The notes under the pieces were generated by a model. The model saw only the letters and a program-made list of their open reading frames with translations. It was not told the origin of the DNA and searched no databases. The position numbers and the translations under genes were made by a program. From Gari tellinella (lineage: Eukaryota; Mollusca; Bivalvia; Cardiida; Psammobiidae), in contig OV277870.1 in the NCBI GenBank assembly GCA_922989275.2, forward strand, positions 40,792,356 to 40,856,355: a stretch of DNA of 64,000 bases. Direction: 5' to 3'. Shown piece by piece: positions 1-10,190 of the stretch (position 1 is its first letter; every line of letters starts with the position of its first letter).

Positions 1-5
1 ATTTC

Positions 6-217
6 TTAACCCTTTGCCTGCTGTTCGCGACTTTATTGATATTTGCAAACTGTTTAGATCCAGACAAACGTCGCGTAACGCGGTGTCTGATCTGGATCCA
101 AACTGTTTGACACTTTTCTTTTGTTTTCTTTACTTAAAAAATGTATAAATCTAAATTTAATGAACGTTGCAGACGACAAAGTTGAAGCAGACGACATCAC
201 CGCAGGATAAGGGTTAA
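6..217 (+). mobile_element. family C MITE (TTAA type)
   Basis: Begins TTAACCCTTTGCCTGC and ends GCAGGATAAGGGTTAA, so the termini are inverted and bounded by TTAA. The P1 hairpin lies at about 47-113 with one mutated arm (AGACAAACGTC instead of AGATCAGACGCC). Two GCAGACGACA motifs lie near the right end. Non-coding; likely mobilised in trans by a piggyBac-like transposase (inference from TTAA/CCC ends). Confidence 0.75.
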
Positions 218-237
218 TACGGAAATAATACTAGACA

Positions 238-450
238 CAGTGGAGATGACGTTATTTGCAAACGAAACGAATTCAGCTTTTTTAATGTTTCTGATTAATT
301 TTATTTTATTTAGATCTAAATGAACAACTTTTCTGCGTCTGATATGATGCCAACTTTCCCGACGTCTCATCTTGCTCCAAAATGTTTGCAATGTATTTAT
401 TTGTTCAAGCGCTAATACGTATGCTAGGAACAAAGACTTATTCTCCTTGG
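238..450. mobile_element. highly diverged family A-like MITE relic
   Basis: A CAGTGGAGATGACGTTATT-like left end, a degenerate hairpin with GCGTCTGATATGATGCC and GACGTCTCATCTTGCTCC, and an ATTCTCCTTGG right end follow the order of family A. Much older than the other copies. Confidence 0.4.
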
Positions 451-937
451 TATCCATGAATATCCGAAATAAAAATGTCCGCTTGCTCTGATCGAATTTG
501 GTATGACTGTTGCTGACGGTTTGGACCCACTCGGAACGCCGAAAGATACGATGGTCATATATTCAGAAGGAAAATTTCAAATAAATCTACTTTGAGAATG
601 TTTGAAGACGAATAATATCACAAACAACTCTTGCATAGCGTATCATATATTGAATCAGTGACCTTATCATGATAGAGAACTGTCACATAATATGGATAAA
701 CTGTGTCATCAAAATGTCAAACAACACACATGTTTAGTTCCAATCAAGTCAACTCCGTTCCCTTGGAGTGGGAATGTCCACAATTGGAAAGGTGTGCCCC
801 CCCCCCTTTCCTAATCGAAGCGTTTATAGTCGGGTTTTTTAACCCTTTTCTTAGTTTTGATAGAAATGATTTTGATGTATCTACTAGTAATTTTGCTCAG
901 CTCAGAAGCTAAAGAAAGGGTTATCATGTCCTTTATG
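451..937. other. unassigned sequence
   Basis: No recognisable gene. Holds a run of ten C at 797-806 and a short inverted pair (TTAACCCTTTTCTTAG near 840, CTAAAGAAAGGGTTA near 910) that may be a miniature TTAA-type relic. Confidence 0.4.
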
Positions 938-1093
938 CTGAAAGGTAGCTGCTCGAACTGAGCCATCAGTAAAGTAGTCATTTCGATTTCTGCATTAATT
1001 TCAGCCTGTTTTAAGCATTCGTCGACTTCAAAAACGGAAACAAGTACATTGGTGAATAAATAGCAACCCGTTGCACCTAATATTTTCCTCATA

Positions 1094-1455
1094 CAGTGGA
1101 GAATGTGTTATTCTATGTGTTATTCTATTAAATAGCTATGTCGGTAAATAGCTTTTAGCTAATGTTATATATGTTGTGAAAACACCCGACTATAAATAAA
1201 GTTTCTTGTATCTTGTATCTTGTATCTTCTTTCCCAATAAACGCGTTTACGCTAAAACTATTATTTACAGTGCAAACAGTTTGGAGCCAGATCAGACGCC
1301 GGGTTACCCGGCGTCTGATCAGGCTCCAAACTGTTTGCCAACAAGATAAACATGAATTATCAGAATCGTCCAAAAGTTGTACTTTTGTACGTTTTAATGC
1401 TTTGCGTTTGCGTACGTTTGGGTTTAAACGGGAAAGAATTACAGATTCTCCACTG
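1094..1455 (+). mobile_element. family A MITE, unit 1, interrupted
   Basis: Left end CAGTGGAGAATGTGTTATTC and right end GATTCTCCACTG of family A, with P1 core at about 1270-1338 (GCCGGGTTACCCGGC apex). The left arm is broken after position ~1114 by a ~115 bp insertion and resumes at TTCTTTCCCAATAAACGCG. Confidence 0.85.
1115..1228 (+). mobile_element. retroposon 3' end inserted in family A copy
   Basis: The insertion ends with AATAAAG followed by about three TTGTATC repeats, the arrangement of a LINE or SINE 3' terminus with a microsatellite tail. The body is ~85 bp, so it is strongly 5'-truncated. ATGTGTTATTCT is present twice at its left edge. Parent family not identified. Confidence 0.5.
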
Positions 1456-1609
1456 TGGCTGCTCGAACTGAGCCATCAGTAAAGTAGTCATTTCGATTTC
1501 TGCATTACTTTCAGCCTGTTTTAAGCATTCGTCCACTTCGAAAACGGAAACAATTAGGTGAATAAATAACAACCCTTTTCACCTAATTTTTTCCTCATAC
1601 ATGTACATA

Positions 1610-1854
1610 CAGTGGAGAATGTGTAATTCTTTCCCAATAAACGCCTATACGCTAAAACTATAATTTACAGTTCAAACAGTTTGGAGCCAGATCAGACGCC
1701 GGGCACCCGGCGTCTGATCAGGCTCCAAACTGTTTGCCAACAAGATAAACATGAATTATCAGAATTGTCCAAAAGTTGTACTTTTCTACGTTTTAGTGTT
1801 TTCCGTTTGCGTACGTTTGCGTTTAAACGGGAAAGAATAACAGATTCTCCACTG
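1610..1854 (+). mobile_element. family A MITE, unit 2
   Basis: Complete copy flanked by TA on each side (1608-1609, 1855-1856). P1 hairpin at about 1672-1736 with apex GACGCCGGGCACCCGGCGTC. Terminal arms AATAAACGC (left) and GTTTAAACGGG (right) set orientation. Confidence 0.9.
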
Positions 1855-2015
1855 TAGGTAGCTGCTCAAACTGAGCCATCAGTTAAGTAGTCATTTCGAT
1901 TTCTGCATTACTTTCAACCTGTTTTAAGCATTCGTCGACTTCGAAAACGGAAACAAGTACATCGGTGAATAAATAACAACCCGTTTCACCTAATATTTTC
2001 TCATACATGTACATA

Positions 2016-2261
2016 CAGTGGAGAATGTGTTATTCTTTCCTAATAAACGCGTTTAGGCTAATACTGTTATTTACAGTGCAAACAGTTTGGAGCCAGATCA
2101 GACGCCGGGTTACCCGGCGTCTGTTCAGGCTCCAAGCTGTTTGCCAACAAGATAAACATGAATTATCAGAATTGTCCAAAAGTTGTACTTTTCTACGTTT
2201 TAGTGCTTTGCGTTTGCGTACGTTTGCGTTTAAACGGGAAAGAATAACAGATTCTCCACTG
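2016..2261 (+). mobile_element. family A MITE, unit 3
   Basis: Complete 246 bp copy, TA-flanked. P1 apex GGGTTACCC; right arm reads CGTCTGTTCAGG, a single change from consensus CGTCTGATCAGG. Confidence 0.9.
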
Positions 2262-2263
2262 TA

Positions 2264-2475
2264 TTAACTCTTTCACTGCGCAGTTTAAGCATCTGTTTAA
2301 ACCCTCTTGCCACTCAATTGTCGTCTGCATCGTTAGTGGCGTCTGCTAAATTTTTAAAGTCAATTTAAGGACTGTTTTGACTGCAGAAATGTCGATATCA
2401 GTGTCAAACAATTTGGATCCTGGTCGGCGTCTGATCAGGATCCAAACTGTTTGCCCATTCGCCTTTTGGCGCAGT
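2264..2475 (+). mobile_element. family D/E MITE relic
   Basis: Starts TTAACTCTTTCACTGC, has the paired CGTCTGC motifs, GAGTGTCAAACA-like entry into P1 (about 2402-2453, apex shortened to CGGCGTCTG) and the CGCCTTTTGGCG that follows P1 in family E. The right TTAA end is lost. Confidence 0.6.
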
Positions 2476-2576
2476 TGGTAGAGAGAGAGATATATATAAC
2501 GATACCTCTGTCTTTACACTTCGGACTCCATAACATACGTTTGGGCACCGATGTATTTTTAGGCAAGTTTTTAAAG

Positions 2577-2944
2577 GGCTCCCTCCCTGCAACGGCCCTC
2601 CCAACAACGACTCCCTCCTTACAACGACCCTTGTCACAGTTCCCTAAATAGGTTAAGTAGGCGTTACGATCTTTCTGCTGTAATATCGTCTGCTCACAGT
2701 TGTCGTCTACTTTTTTCTCTCCAAGTTACATATAAGTGGAGATTTTGGTAAACTTAATATATAATGGCGAGTTACAAACTGCTCAAATCAAGATCAGACA
2801 TCGCGTTACGCGGTGTCTGATCTGGATTAAAGCTGTTTGCAAATGTAAGCAAAGTCTTAATTTTCCCTCCCTGTAACGACTCCTTCCGAACAACGCACAC
2901 AATATGTGTCTCCCATTGGGTGCCGTTGTAGAGAGGGAGCGCTA
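2577..2944 (+). mobile_element. family B MITE
   Basis: Left arm GCTCCCTCCCTGCAACGGCC with CCCAACAACGACTCCCTCC, P1 at about 2773-2836 (GCGTTACGCG apex), right arm TTGTAGAGAGGGAGCGCT. The outermost CAG and TA are decayed. Confidence 0.75.
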
Positions 2945-3840
2945 TATTAACATTTCAAAGTTTTACATTATCAAATTTAATGCACGGTTTGGATAGAAAT
3001 TGAATACAACAGAGTATGGCGAGAATTCAAGCCGATTATCCGATTTACCTGTTGTTTTGTTTCTATCATCGCATGTAAATGTAAATTAACAAAATCGCTT
3101 ATATTTTGTTGAACAATATTCTTATGTCAATTCCAAATTGCTACTGTTTTGCATTGTTACATTGCATAATTAAATTATTTATATGAGTATACCTATCACT
3201 GTCATAGTAATTGGCAGAGGCGCGCATAATTGCCCAATGATGTTGGAACATTGCAATTAACTCAACCTGTAGGCTTGTTAGAACATCCCATGATACATGT
3301 TTATAGGAAAGAGTGATTCAAAGACACGGTAGTGTTTGTATGTACAGCAGAACAATTCATTTGAAATAGCAAGCAGTGAACACTACTGAGTCTAAACTTT
3401 TTGCTAATTTCTATTTAGGGTACTTGGGTGAGAACAAGATCAACATTGAACAAACAGTTGTCGAATACCTACATTCAATCCCTCGAAGGCTTTTTTCTGG
3501 TAACAAAAAATACATTTTTCATTGAATACTTGCTAGTATAATCTGCATACAATTTTTATGTCTTACTTTGATATGATTTAGTGTAATGAAAAAAAGTAAC
3601 ATTTATGTGTCCGGTATTTTATTTAGAAATATTATATATTGATGCACATATGTTTTATATAAATCCACATTATAGCCATATAATTCCAGGATAGTTGCAC
3701 GTTGAGATTGTACAGAAATCATTTAGATGAAATATGCATAGTGCCATTCTTGTAAGACGTAACCCATATAATATGAGTGAGATGTGCATATAATCATTCT
3801 TGAATGACCTTACCTCGCATGGAATTCGTTTGTATATCTA
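2945..3840. other. no recognisable feature
   Basis: AT-rich sequence without MITE ends, hairpins or credible reading frames. Confidence 0.4.
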
Positions 3841-4093
3841 TTAACCCTTTACCCAATAATCCGTTTATAACCCTACATACAGGTGATCACTTAAAGCAGG
3901 TTGAAAGTAAAGCAGAATGTGCCTTCAGGCACATTCTGCTTTACTTTCAGCCTTCTTTAAACTACTATCTGCTAGGCTATATCAATATAATGTTATTGTA
4001 ATTGTTCATGAGGTAATAAATTGGAACTATTTTCTTTAGCGGAGGAATAAATTAAACACGCTAAAAGTCGCTTATATGGAGGGAAAGGGTTAA
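3841..4093 (+). mobile_element. family F MITE (TTAA type, P2 core)
   Basis: TTAACCCTTTACCC start and GGAAAGGGTTAA end. P2 hairpin at about 3893-3962 (GCAGAATGTGCC / GGCACATTCTGC). Contains the family's GCGGAGGAATAAATTAAA segment before the right end. Confidence 0.85.
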
Positions 4094-4489
4094 GACCAGT
4101 GATTACTTTATGCAATGTAAACTATTACTGATTACCTTTCTATATTTGTGTATAAGACAATAATGTTTATTAAAAACCGCAAAAAACGTATTCTTAACAG
4201 TGTTTGCTTAAACTGCTTTGACTGTTGTACAATAAAGGACAGTAAGTATCTGGATTATATTTATCCTTTTGAGTGACACTTGTTCTGCTATTTCACAATC
4301 CTAACAGACAAACAACTTACAGTAAATGTTCTAGTAGCAGCCATTGATATATTCTATAACAGTTAGTTGTTCAATGATATGACGTTGAATTGACAAATTT
4401 AAGACAGATAATTCTCCTTGTATAGGACCAAAACTTGCATAAAACTGAATAGGAATTTTCTTCTCGTATTTCATTTAATTTTGCGCTGC
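4094..4489. other. no recognisable feature
   Basis: No MITE termini or coding signal seen between the F copy and the next E copy. Confidence 0.35.
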
Positions 4490-4732
4490 TCTATCCCTTT
4501 AATGATCAAATTTATCGTGCGATTGTTACCCTTCACCCCCATATCATCGTCTGTTTCATTATTGTTGTCGAAATATCGTTTCAAAGTTAAATTTAAGGCA
4601 GTATGACTGCAGAAATAGTACGAGTGTAAAAGGCTTTGATATTGATCAGACGCGGAGTCACGCGGCGTTTGATCAGGATACATACGGTTTGCAAACGCGC
4701 CTTTTACAGTCATTGATATTTAAAGAGTTAAG
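4490..4732 (+). mobile_element. family E MITE
   Basis: TATCCCTTTAATGATCAAATT start, TCGTCTGTTTCATTATTGTTG motif pair, TCAAAGTTAAATTTAAGGC, then a P1 version (GATCAGACGCGGAGTCACGCG) and a weak AGAGTTAA end. Both termini have point changes, so it is an old copy. Confidence 0.7.
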
Positions 4733-4751
4733 TATGCAGATGTCTTAAGAA

Positions 4752-4781
4752 TATTATAGAATAGAATAGAATATTTATTAT
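4752..4781 (-). repeat. LINE-like 3' tail
   Basis: On the minus strand reads AATAAATATTCTATTCTATT, a polyadenylation-like signal followed by a pentamer (TATTC) tail. Only ~80 bp of possible body remains before the family A copy at 4863. Confidence 0.45.
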
Positions 4782-4862
4782 GCAATAACTCTAACATGAG
4801 CCATGAGCATAGCAACAATAAACACAAATCAGGTAATACGGTATGGCATGAGTGAACGCTTA

Positions 4863-5108
4863 CAGTGGAGAATCTGTTATTCTTTCCAAATAAACGCGTT
4901 TACGCTAAAACTATTTTTTGCAGTGCAAACCGTTTGGAGCCAGATCAGACGCCGGGTAACCCGGCGTCTGCTCAGGCTCCAAACTGTTTGCCACCAAGAT
5001 AAACATGAATTATCAGAATTGTCCAAAAGTTGTTATTTTCTACGTTTTAGTGCTTTGCGTTTGCGTACGTTTGCGTTTAAACGGGAAAGAATAACAGATT
5101 CTCCACTG
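4863..5108 (+). mobile_element. family A MITE
   Basis: Full 246 bp, TA at 4861-4862 and 5109-5110. The right TA is immediately followed by another CAGTGGAGAC, a partial family A terminus. Confidence 0.9.
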
Positions 5109-5150
5109 TACAGTGGAGACTAGTTGTCCTTCGTTTATGCTTAGCACATA

Positions 5151-5481
5151 CAGTGCTCCCCCTCTACAACAGCCCTCCCAACAACGATTCCCATTCTCAC
5201 AACGACGATTGCCGCGGTTCCAAAAACAATATAATCATGTCCAACCTATATGGTCTAATTGAAATTGTCTTCTGCTTTTTTTCTCATATTCACATTTTAA
5301 ACATTTTGACAAAAAAGCCATAATGACGCGTGGCAAACATATTGAATTCAGATCAGACGCGTCTGATCTGGATTCAAACAGTTTGCAAATGTAAGCCAAT
5401 TTCCTTCCCTATAACGACTCCCTCCGAGTAACGCATATATTTTTGTCTCCCATTAGGTGTCGTTGTAGAGAGGGAGCGCTG
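5151..5481 (+). mobile_element. family B MITE with shortened palindrome
   Basis: CAGTGCTCCCCCTCTACAAC start after TA, GTAGAGAGGGAGCGCTG end. The P1 centre is trimmed to AGATCAGACGCGTCTGATCT, removing the usual spacer and several apex pairs. Confidence 0.85.
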
Positions 5482-5913
5482 TTTGCCCATTGCAAACAAT
5501 GCGATTGCTAATTAGACACTAGCAGGAACGTTTATATACGTCACTGACACTAGACACCGGTTAACCTGAAGTCTAATCAGCAGAACAACTGTTTCCAACA
5601 CAAAGAAAAAGGAAACCACCAACATTATCAACAAGCTGTTACTTCGAAAAGTATTGCAGTGCGTTTAGTTTTGTTAATGTAAAAAGGTTCATATTAGCAT
5701 TTCCGCTTCTGTCTTCTTTTGTTACGTTATTGACCTCAGTAATTTAGGCAGGCTATATGCGTTACTTCATTCTGTCCAATAAAGGCAGAATTAGATTGTC
5801 TGTCATTGCAGTTGTAACCTAACGGTGGTGCCAGTTCTATGTTTAAATGGGAAACTATATGTACGATATATATTTATTTAGCCATCGCTTCAATGAAACC
5901 CAAAGGTGCAGTA

Positions 5914-6160
5914 CAGTGGAGAAAACGTTATTCTTTCCCAATAAACGCGTTTACGCTAAAACTATTAATTCTATTAGAAACAGTTTGAAGCCAGTTCAGA
6001 CGCCGGTTAACCCGGCGTCTGATCAGGCTTCAAACTGTTTGCCACCAAGATAAACATGAATTATCAGAATTGTCCAAAAAGTTGTACCTTTCTACGTTTT
6101 AGTGTTATGTGTTTGTGTACGTTTGCGTTTAAACGGGAAAGAATAACATATTATCCACTG
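5914..6160 (+). mobile_element. family A MITE
   Basis: TA-flanked copy with left end CAGTGGAGAAAACGTTATTC (the AAAACG subtype, shared with the copy at 52984) and a right end mutated to TATTATCCACTG. P1 apex GCCGGTTAACCCGGC. Confidence 0.9.
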
Positions 6161-6350
6161 TATGTAACACGAGTGGTTGTCTATTACGTTTTAATTATAT
6201 ATAATGCATGTATCTGCTAAGTAGTTTTCTGCGTTATTTGCATCTTGTAATAAGCAGCCAATTGTCGAAGGGGTACGTATGCACGCAATCCTACTGCATG
6301 TACGCTGTATACAAGATTGAGTATAATATTTACAATCCAAATAGCTTATC

Positions 6351-6561
6351 CAGTATAAACTCTCTAATACGACCACCAAATGTAGAAACGTGTAATTATG
6401 ATGCGTTTTCAATATGCGAGTACCTAAAGCAAGGTAACAGTTAAACAGAAATCTCCTTCAGGAGATTTCTGTTTCACTGTTTCCTTGCTTGTAGCTGAAA
6501 CCTGTCTTAAATATAATCAATTAGCATTCGTGTTAGTGTTCGTAATATACAAGATTTACTG
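6351..6561. mobile_element. family G MITE
   Basis: CAGTATAAACTCTCTAATAC start, AAGATTTACTG end. Central hairpin AAACAGAAATCTCCT / AGGAGATTTCTGTTT at about 6440-6480 is the G version of P2. Confidence 0.7.
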
Positions 6562-6954
6562 TGTGTCTGGTAGTTGGATGACAAGTGTAATACAGTCCTA
6601 CTATGGCATCTTATAGTGATAGAAAGCTGAAAATATACGCAATCAAGCTTGTTTACACTGCAGTCCAAAAATAGACGGAATTATGATTAAGGAAATATCA
6701 TCTGACTGATGTAAAAGTGACATGATAGAGAAAACTGGATAATGATCATCATGATCACTTTGAACCAACATTACGTTAATACTTTAGTTACATTAATTAT
6801 TCATGCATTATACCAACTTTACATGTATATGGCGATCGCTTCATACAGGGATTGAGCGTTCAAAAGCGCTTTACATAGCATTATGTATATGTACCTACAA
6901 AAAGAAAACGATTTAAAAAAATATAATTACAATATACTGAAGGAAACTTAAAAT
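6562..6954. other. no recognisable feature
   Basis: No element ends seen; includes GATCATCATGATC, a short palindrome near 6741. Confidence 0.35.
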
Positions 6955-7172
6955 GTAATTAAACCTCGAAACCCCTCTTCTAAGACTCCTAAATTATGTA
7001 AATCAAAAGGTGTTTTAGAAAGGTAGCTGCGTAGAGAAATGTGAAAGAAAGTAAAACAGATATATTCTTTAGTCGCTTTCTGTTTTACTTTCACCCCCCT
7101 TTAAGCAATAACCTGTCTCTAACTCAATAAATTATAATTCATTTTAGTAGTCGTGTTGGAGATGGTTTACTG
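6955..7172. mobile_element. family G MITE, diverged
   Basis: TTAAACCTCGAAACCCCTC at the left, GTAAAACAGATAT / GCTTTCTGTTTTAC hairpin near 7050-7095, and TAGTAGTCGTGTTGGAGATG then GGTTTACTGTA at the right. The hairpin apex is degenerate. Confidence 0.55.
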
Positions 7173-7310
7173 TAGAGTCAATCTTGTAATACTCCACTAC
7201 TCAAAAGATTATCAATGTTTAGATGATATGTTTTAGATGATCAATGTTTTAGATGATATGTTTGTTGCTTAACGCAGGGTACAAATAATGCAGAAACTGC
7301 CTTTAACCCA

Positions 7311-7551
7311 TTAACCCATAAAAAGCCTTTTTACGCCTCTAATTTATTCTTGTACTGAAAAAAAGTTCCATTTTATACAGTCAGGAACATTTATTACAGA
7401 AAATATTTTCTATTTTCTAGTAGATTGTACCTTAAAGCAGGCTGACAGTAAAGCAGAATGCGCCTTAAGGTGCATTCTGCTTTACATTCAACCTTCTTTA
7501 AGTGATCACCTGTTTTCAATACTACAAATAGGCTATTGGGTAATGGGTTAA
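7311..7551 (-). mobile_element. family F MITE
   Basis: Reverse-oriented: TTAACCCATAAAAAGCC first, GGGTAATGGGTTAA last, P2 hairpin at about 7433-7501. Confidence 0.8.
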
Positions 7552-7639
7552 GACGTTTCTGAAAAGTTCCTGTAGGAGTGACTGATTTCTGTCTATCCTT
7601 TATTAAGCACTTTTTATATTTATCCTTCACTGTCAAGAC

Positions 7640-7916
7640 CAACAACACTGACATTTCAAACAGATTGGATCAAGACTCGATACCATGTTACGCAGCGTCT
7701 GATCAGGAAACTGTTTGACACTAATATCAATGTTTCCTCATATCAGGATCTCAACTCTTCGACATAAGTACATGTATAGATTGTCCTAGTCAGAACTGTG
7801 AACATTTGAATGTTGAATGATGTGTTTTTAGTCGCCCTAAAAATAGTACAGTAATATCAGTTCCCATTTTTGACACGATAGGTTATATCAATTGTAATTG
7901 CAGACGACAAAAAGAT
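7640..7916. mobile_element. P1-containing MITE relic (C/E-like)
   Basis: Degenerate P1 at about 7654-7722 (CAAACAGATTGGATCAAG ... GCGTCTGATCAGGAAACTG), GTTTGACACTAATATC and a terminal TGCAGACGACAAAAAG, the order seen in family C. Confidence 0.5.
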
Positions 7917-7918
7917 TA

Positions 7919-8050
7919 CAGTAAAGAACACGTTATATACTCCCAATAAACGCGTTTACGCTAAAACTATTACTTCTATTTCAAAAAGTTTGGACCCTGG
8001 TCAGACGATAGGTTACCCGGCGTCTGGTCAGGCTTCAAACCTTTTGCTAC
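7919..8050 (+). mobile_element. truncated family A MITE
   Basis: Left half only: CAGTAAAGAACACGTTATAT, CCCAATAAACGCGTTTACGC, then a diverged P1 ending CTTCAAACCTTTTGC. A full A copy begins 24 bp later. Confidence 0.7.
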
Positions 8051-8073
8051 TCTTTTTTAAATGAACAGTCATA

Positions 8074-8319
8074 CAGTGGAGAATGTGTTATTCTTTCCCA
8101 ATAAACGCGTTTACGCTAAAACTATTATTTACAGTGCAAACAGTTTGGAGCCAGATCAGACGCCGGGTAACCCGGCGCCTGATCAGGCTCCAAACTGTTT
8201 GCCAGCAAGATAAACATGAATTATCAGAATTGTCCAAAAATTGTACTTTTCTACGTTTTAGTGCTTTGCGTTTGTGTACGTTTGCGTTTAAACGTGAAAG
8301 AATAACAGATTCTCCACTG
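8074..8319 (+). mobile_element. family A MITE
   Basis: Full copy, TA on the left (8072-8073) and TTA on the right. P1 right arm has one change (GGCGCCTGATCAGG). Confidence 0.9.
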
Positions 8320-8442
8320 TTATTGTCGACAGGTTATTATTTTGTACGTTTAACTGCGATGTGTTTACGTTCCGTTTGTGCCTGAACACACAAGGAGAAC
8401 GTTTTCCCCATTGTAAGATTAATAATGCACCATTTCTCAATA

Positions 8443-8788
8443 CAGTGTTCCCTCTCTTCAACGGCCCTCCCAACAACGATACCATCCTTACAACGACTTT
8501 TGCCGCGGTTCCCAAAACAATATAACCATGTCCAACCTTTTCACGACAGCAATATGGTCTAATTAAACTTTTCTTCTGCTGTGTTTCTGACATTTTGACA
8601 AAAAAATACATAATAACGAGTGGCAGCAGCTTGAATCCAGATCAGAAGCCGCGTTATGCCGCGTCTGGTCTGGATTCAAGCTGTTTGCAAACGTAAGCTA
8701 ATTTCACTCCCTACAACGACTAGACTCCCTCCGAACAACGTACATATTTTGGTGGTCCCAGTGGGTGTCGTTGTAGAGAGGGGCGCTG
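8443..8788 (+). mobile_element. family B MITE
   Basis: CAGTGTTCCCTCTCTTCAAC start and GTAGAGAGGGGCGCTG end. P1 at about 8626-8690 with CTTGAATCCAGATCAG arms; CGTCTGGTC substitution in the right arm. Confidence 0.85.
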
Positions 8789-8811
8789 CAGTACTTTGAC
8801 GTGGTAGCTAC

Positions 8812-8843
8812 TATTAACATAACATAACATAATCTTTATTCGG
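8812..8843 (-). repeat. LINE-like 3' tail
   Basis: Minus strand reads CCGAATAAAGATTATG then three ATGTT-type pentamers. Upstream minus-strand sequence (to about 9040) could be its 3' UTR; no RT motif is visible. Confidence 0.5.
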
Positions 8844-9048
8844 CATAAAGTTGCACAAAGCACATATATAGCCGTACATGTATATAGCAGTATTGTGAAA
8901 AAAGGTGTATTTGACAAATTTGAATATATGTAAACCGCACACATTATGTGAAATAACCATAATTAATTCTTTCATATAGCATTTACAGAGAAAGAAAATA
9001 TGGAACATCCTTTACATCATTAACGAACCAAACTAAATTTATAAATAT

Positions 9049-9232
9049 ATTCAAACCTCAATATCTCGAACCCTCCTAAGTCGAACATGACCGCATTTCA
9101 AAGCCAAAACGTGGCCAAGTCACGTTTTATTTTCGGAATAAGGACAAGCTCGACCCAAGTCGACTGAATAATGGATTTCATCCATAGGATTACTGAAATC
9201 ATCGAGTTACGCGAGATATTGAAGTTCGTCTG
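9049..9232. mobile_element. family I MITE
   Basis: TTCAAACCTCAATATCTCGA start and GATATTGAAGTTCGTCTG end are inverted. Central hairpin GCATTTCAAAGCCAAAACG / CGTTTTATTTTCGG. Ends resemble pogo/Tigger-type CAGTCGAAACTCG termini. Confidence 0.6.
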
Positions 9233-9295
9233 TACATACAAAACTGTTTAAATTCAGTCAGATTCTGACCTTAAAATTCAAGCAAAGTATATAAT

Positions 9296-9375
9296 TTTTT
9301 ACAAAACTCGAACATGGCCGCATTTCAAAGTTAAAACGTGGCCAAGTCACGTTTTAACTTCGGAATCAGGACATT
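9296..9375. mobile_element. family I core fragment
   Basis: AAACTCGAACATGGCCGCAT, then the AAAACGTGGCCAAGTCACGTTTT hairpin split as AAAACGTGGC / CACGTTTT. Outer ends not seen. Confidence 0.5.
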
Positions 9376-9733
9376 ACTATTAAACACTCACAAAATATAT
9401 AAAACAAATACTTTATTCAAAAAATATTTATTATAGTATTATGTATTGTGTTAAATCTACAAATAAACAAAATAGCTCGTAAATGGTACAGAAAACATCT
9501 AATGGCAAACTGTTTTGCTCGAAATTAAAACAAAACCATATATAATTTTGAGTTTTGATATTTTTTGCATGCTTTCACAACACATCTGGTGGTCGTTCTT
9601 CTTTAATCTATCCGCTGGGGAAACTTCCAGTGTTATTTTAATCGTCATATAAAACAATAGGATTACGTTTATCATTTATGTTTGTATTTAAAGATCGAAT
9701 AACACCGTGGAGTCCCTTAGTATGAAGTTTTTT
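9376..9733. other. no recognisable feature
   Basis: AT-rich; no termini, tails or coding similarity seen. Confidence 0.35.
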
Positions 9734-9950
9734 TTAACCCTTTCATGACCAAATCATTCAGGAAATGTTTACCCCTACACCGCTTTATTGTCGTCTGTTT
9801 CAACATTGTTGTCTGCAATACTCGTTTTATTGTTAGATGCAAGGTTGTATGACTTAATAATTATTATATTTATCAACAAGAGTATCAAACAGTTTGGGTC
9901 CAGACGGCGCAAACTGTTTGCAAACGCGCCTAAAGGCGTCATGGAAAGTC
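9734..9950 (+). mobile_element. family E MITE with collapsed palindrome
   Basis: TTAACCCTTTCATGACCAAAT start and the two TTGTCGTCTG-type motifs. The P1 hairpin is collapsed to CAGTTTGGGTCCAGACGGCG followed by CAAACTG (about 9890-9921). Right end lost after GGCGTCATGGAAAG. Confidence 0.65.
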
Positions 9951-10190
9951 AAAAGCCTAATGAAGAGCTCTTGAACATCGCTTTCTCGAAATAACGACAT
10001 CATTTATCTAACAATTTACATTTTTTTCATTAGCGGCCAAATGTAGCTTTTATACAATTTCTATGTTCGTAAATATGTTTAACTTCCTGGTTGAATGACG
10101 TAAATGGTAAGTCGCGACCTTATAATAAGCAAGGACTTATATATCAATGTTCCTTACATGTACCAATACGGTAACGAAACATTGAAATAG

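Larger units (their letters stand above)
938..2261 (+). repeat. tandem array, three units of spacer plus family A MITE
   Basis: Three head-to-tail units, each a ~150-160 bp spacer (GTAGCTGCTCGAACTGAGCC ... CACCTAATATTTTCCTCATAC) followed by a same-orientation family A copy. Spacers at about 938-1092, 1457-1608 and 1858-2014 are clearly homologous. Basic period ~405 bp; unit 1 is longer because of an insertion. The spacer is absent from the other A copies in the window, so the array arose by duplication of one insertion locus, not by independent insertions. Confidence 0.85.

Noticed and set aside
5109..5118. Second CAGTGGAGAC next to the A copy at 4863, as a tandem A element
   Set aside because: Only about 10 bp match; no arm or hairpin follows, so at most an end fragment.
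6440..6480. Perfect hairpins read as rho-independent terminators or CRISPR-like repeats
   Set aside because: This is animal DNA with eukaryotic transposons; the hairpins are MITE centres. No regular repeat-spacer array exists.
8083..8385. Conserved 85-100 codon frames inside family A copies (e.g. 4803-5123, 8083-8385, 16086-16376, 28190-28444, 43851-44123)
   Set aside because: The same peptide appears because the MITEs are near-identical and 246 bp is a multiple of three. Both strands stay open, the frames run through TIRs and the palindrome, and they begin or end in unrelated flanks. No domain or start conservation.
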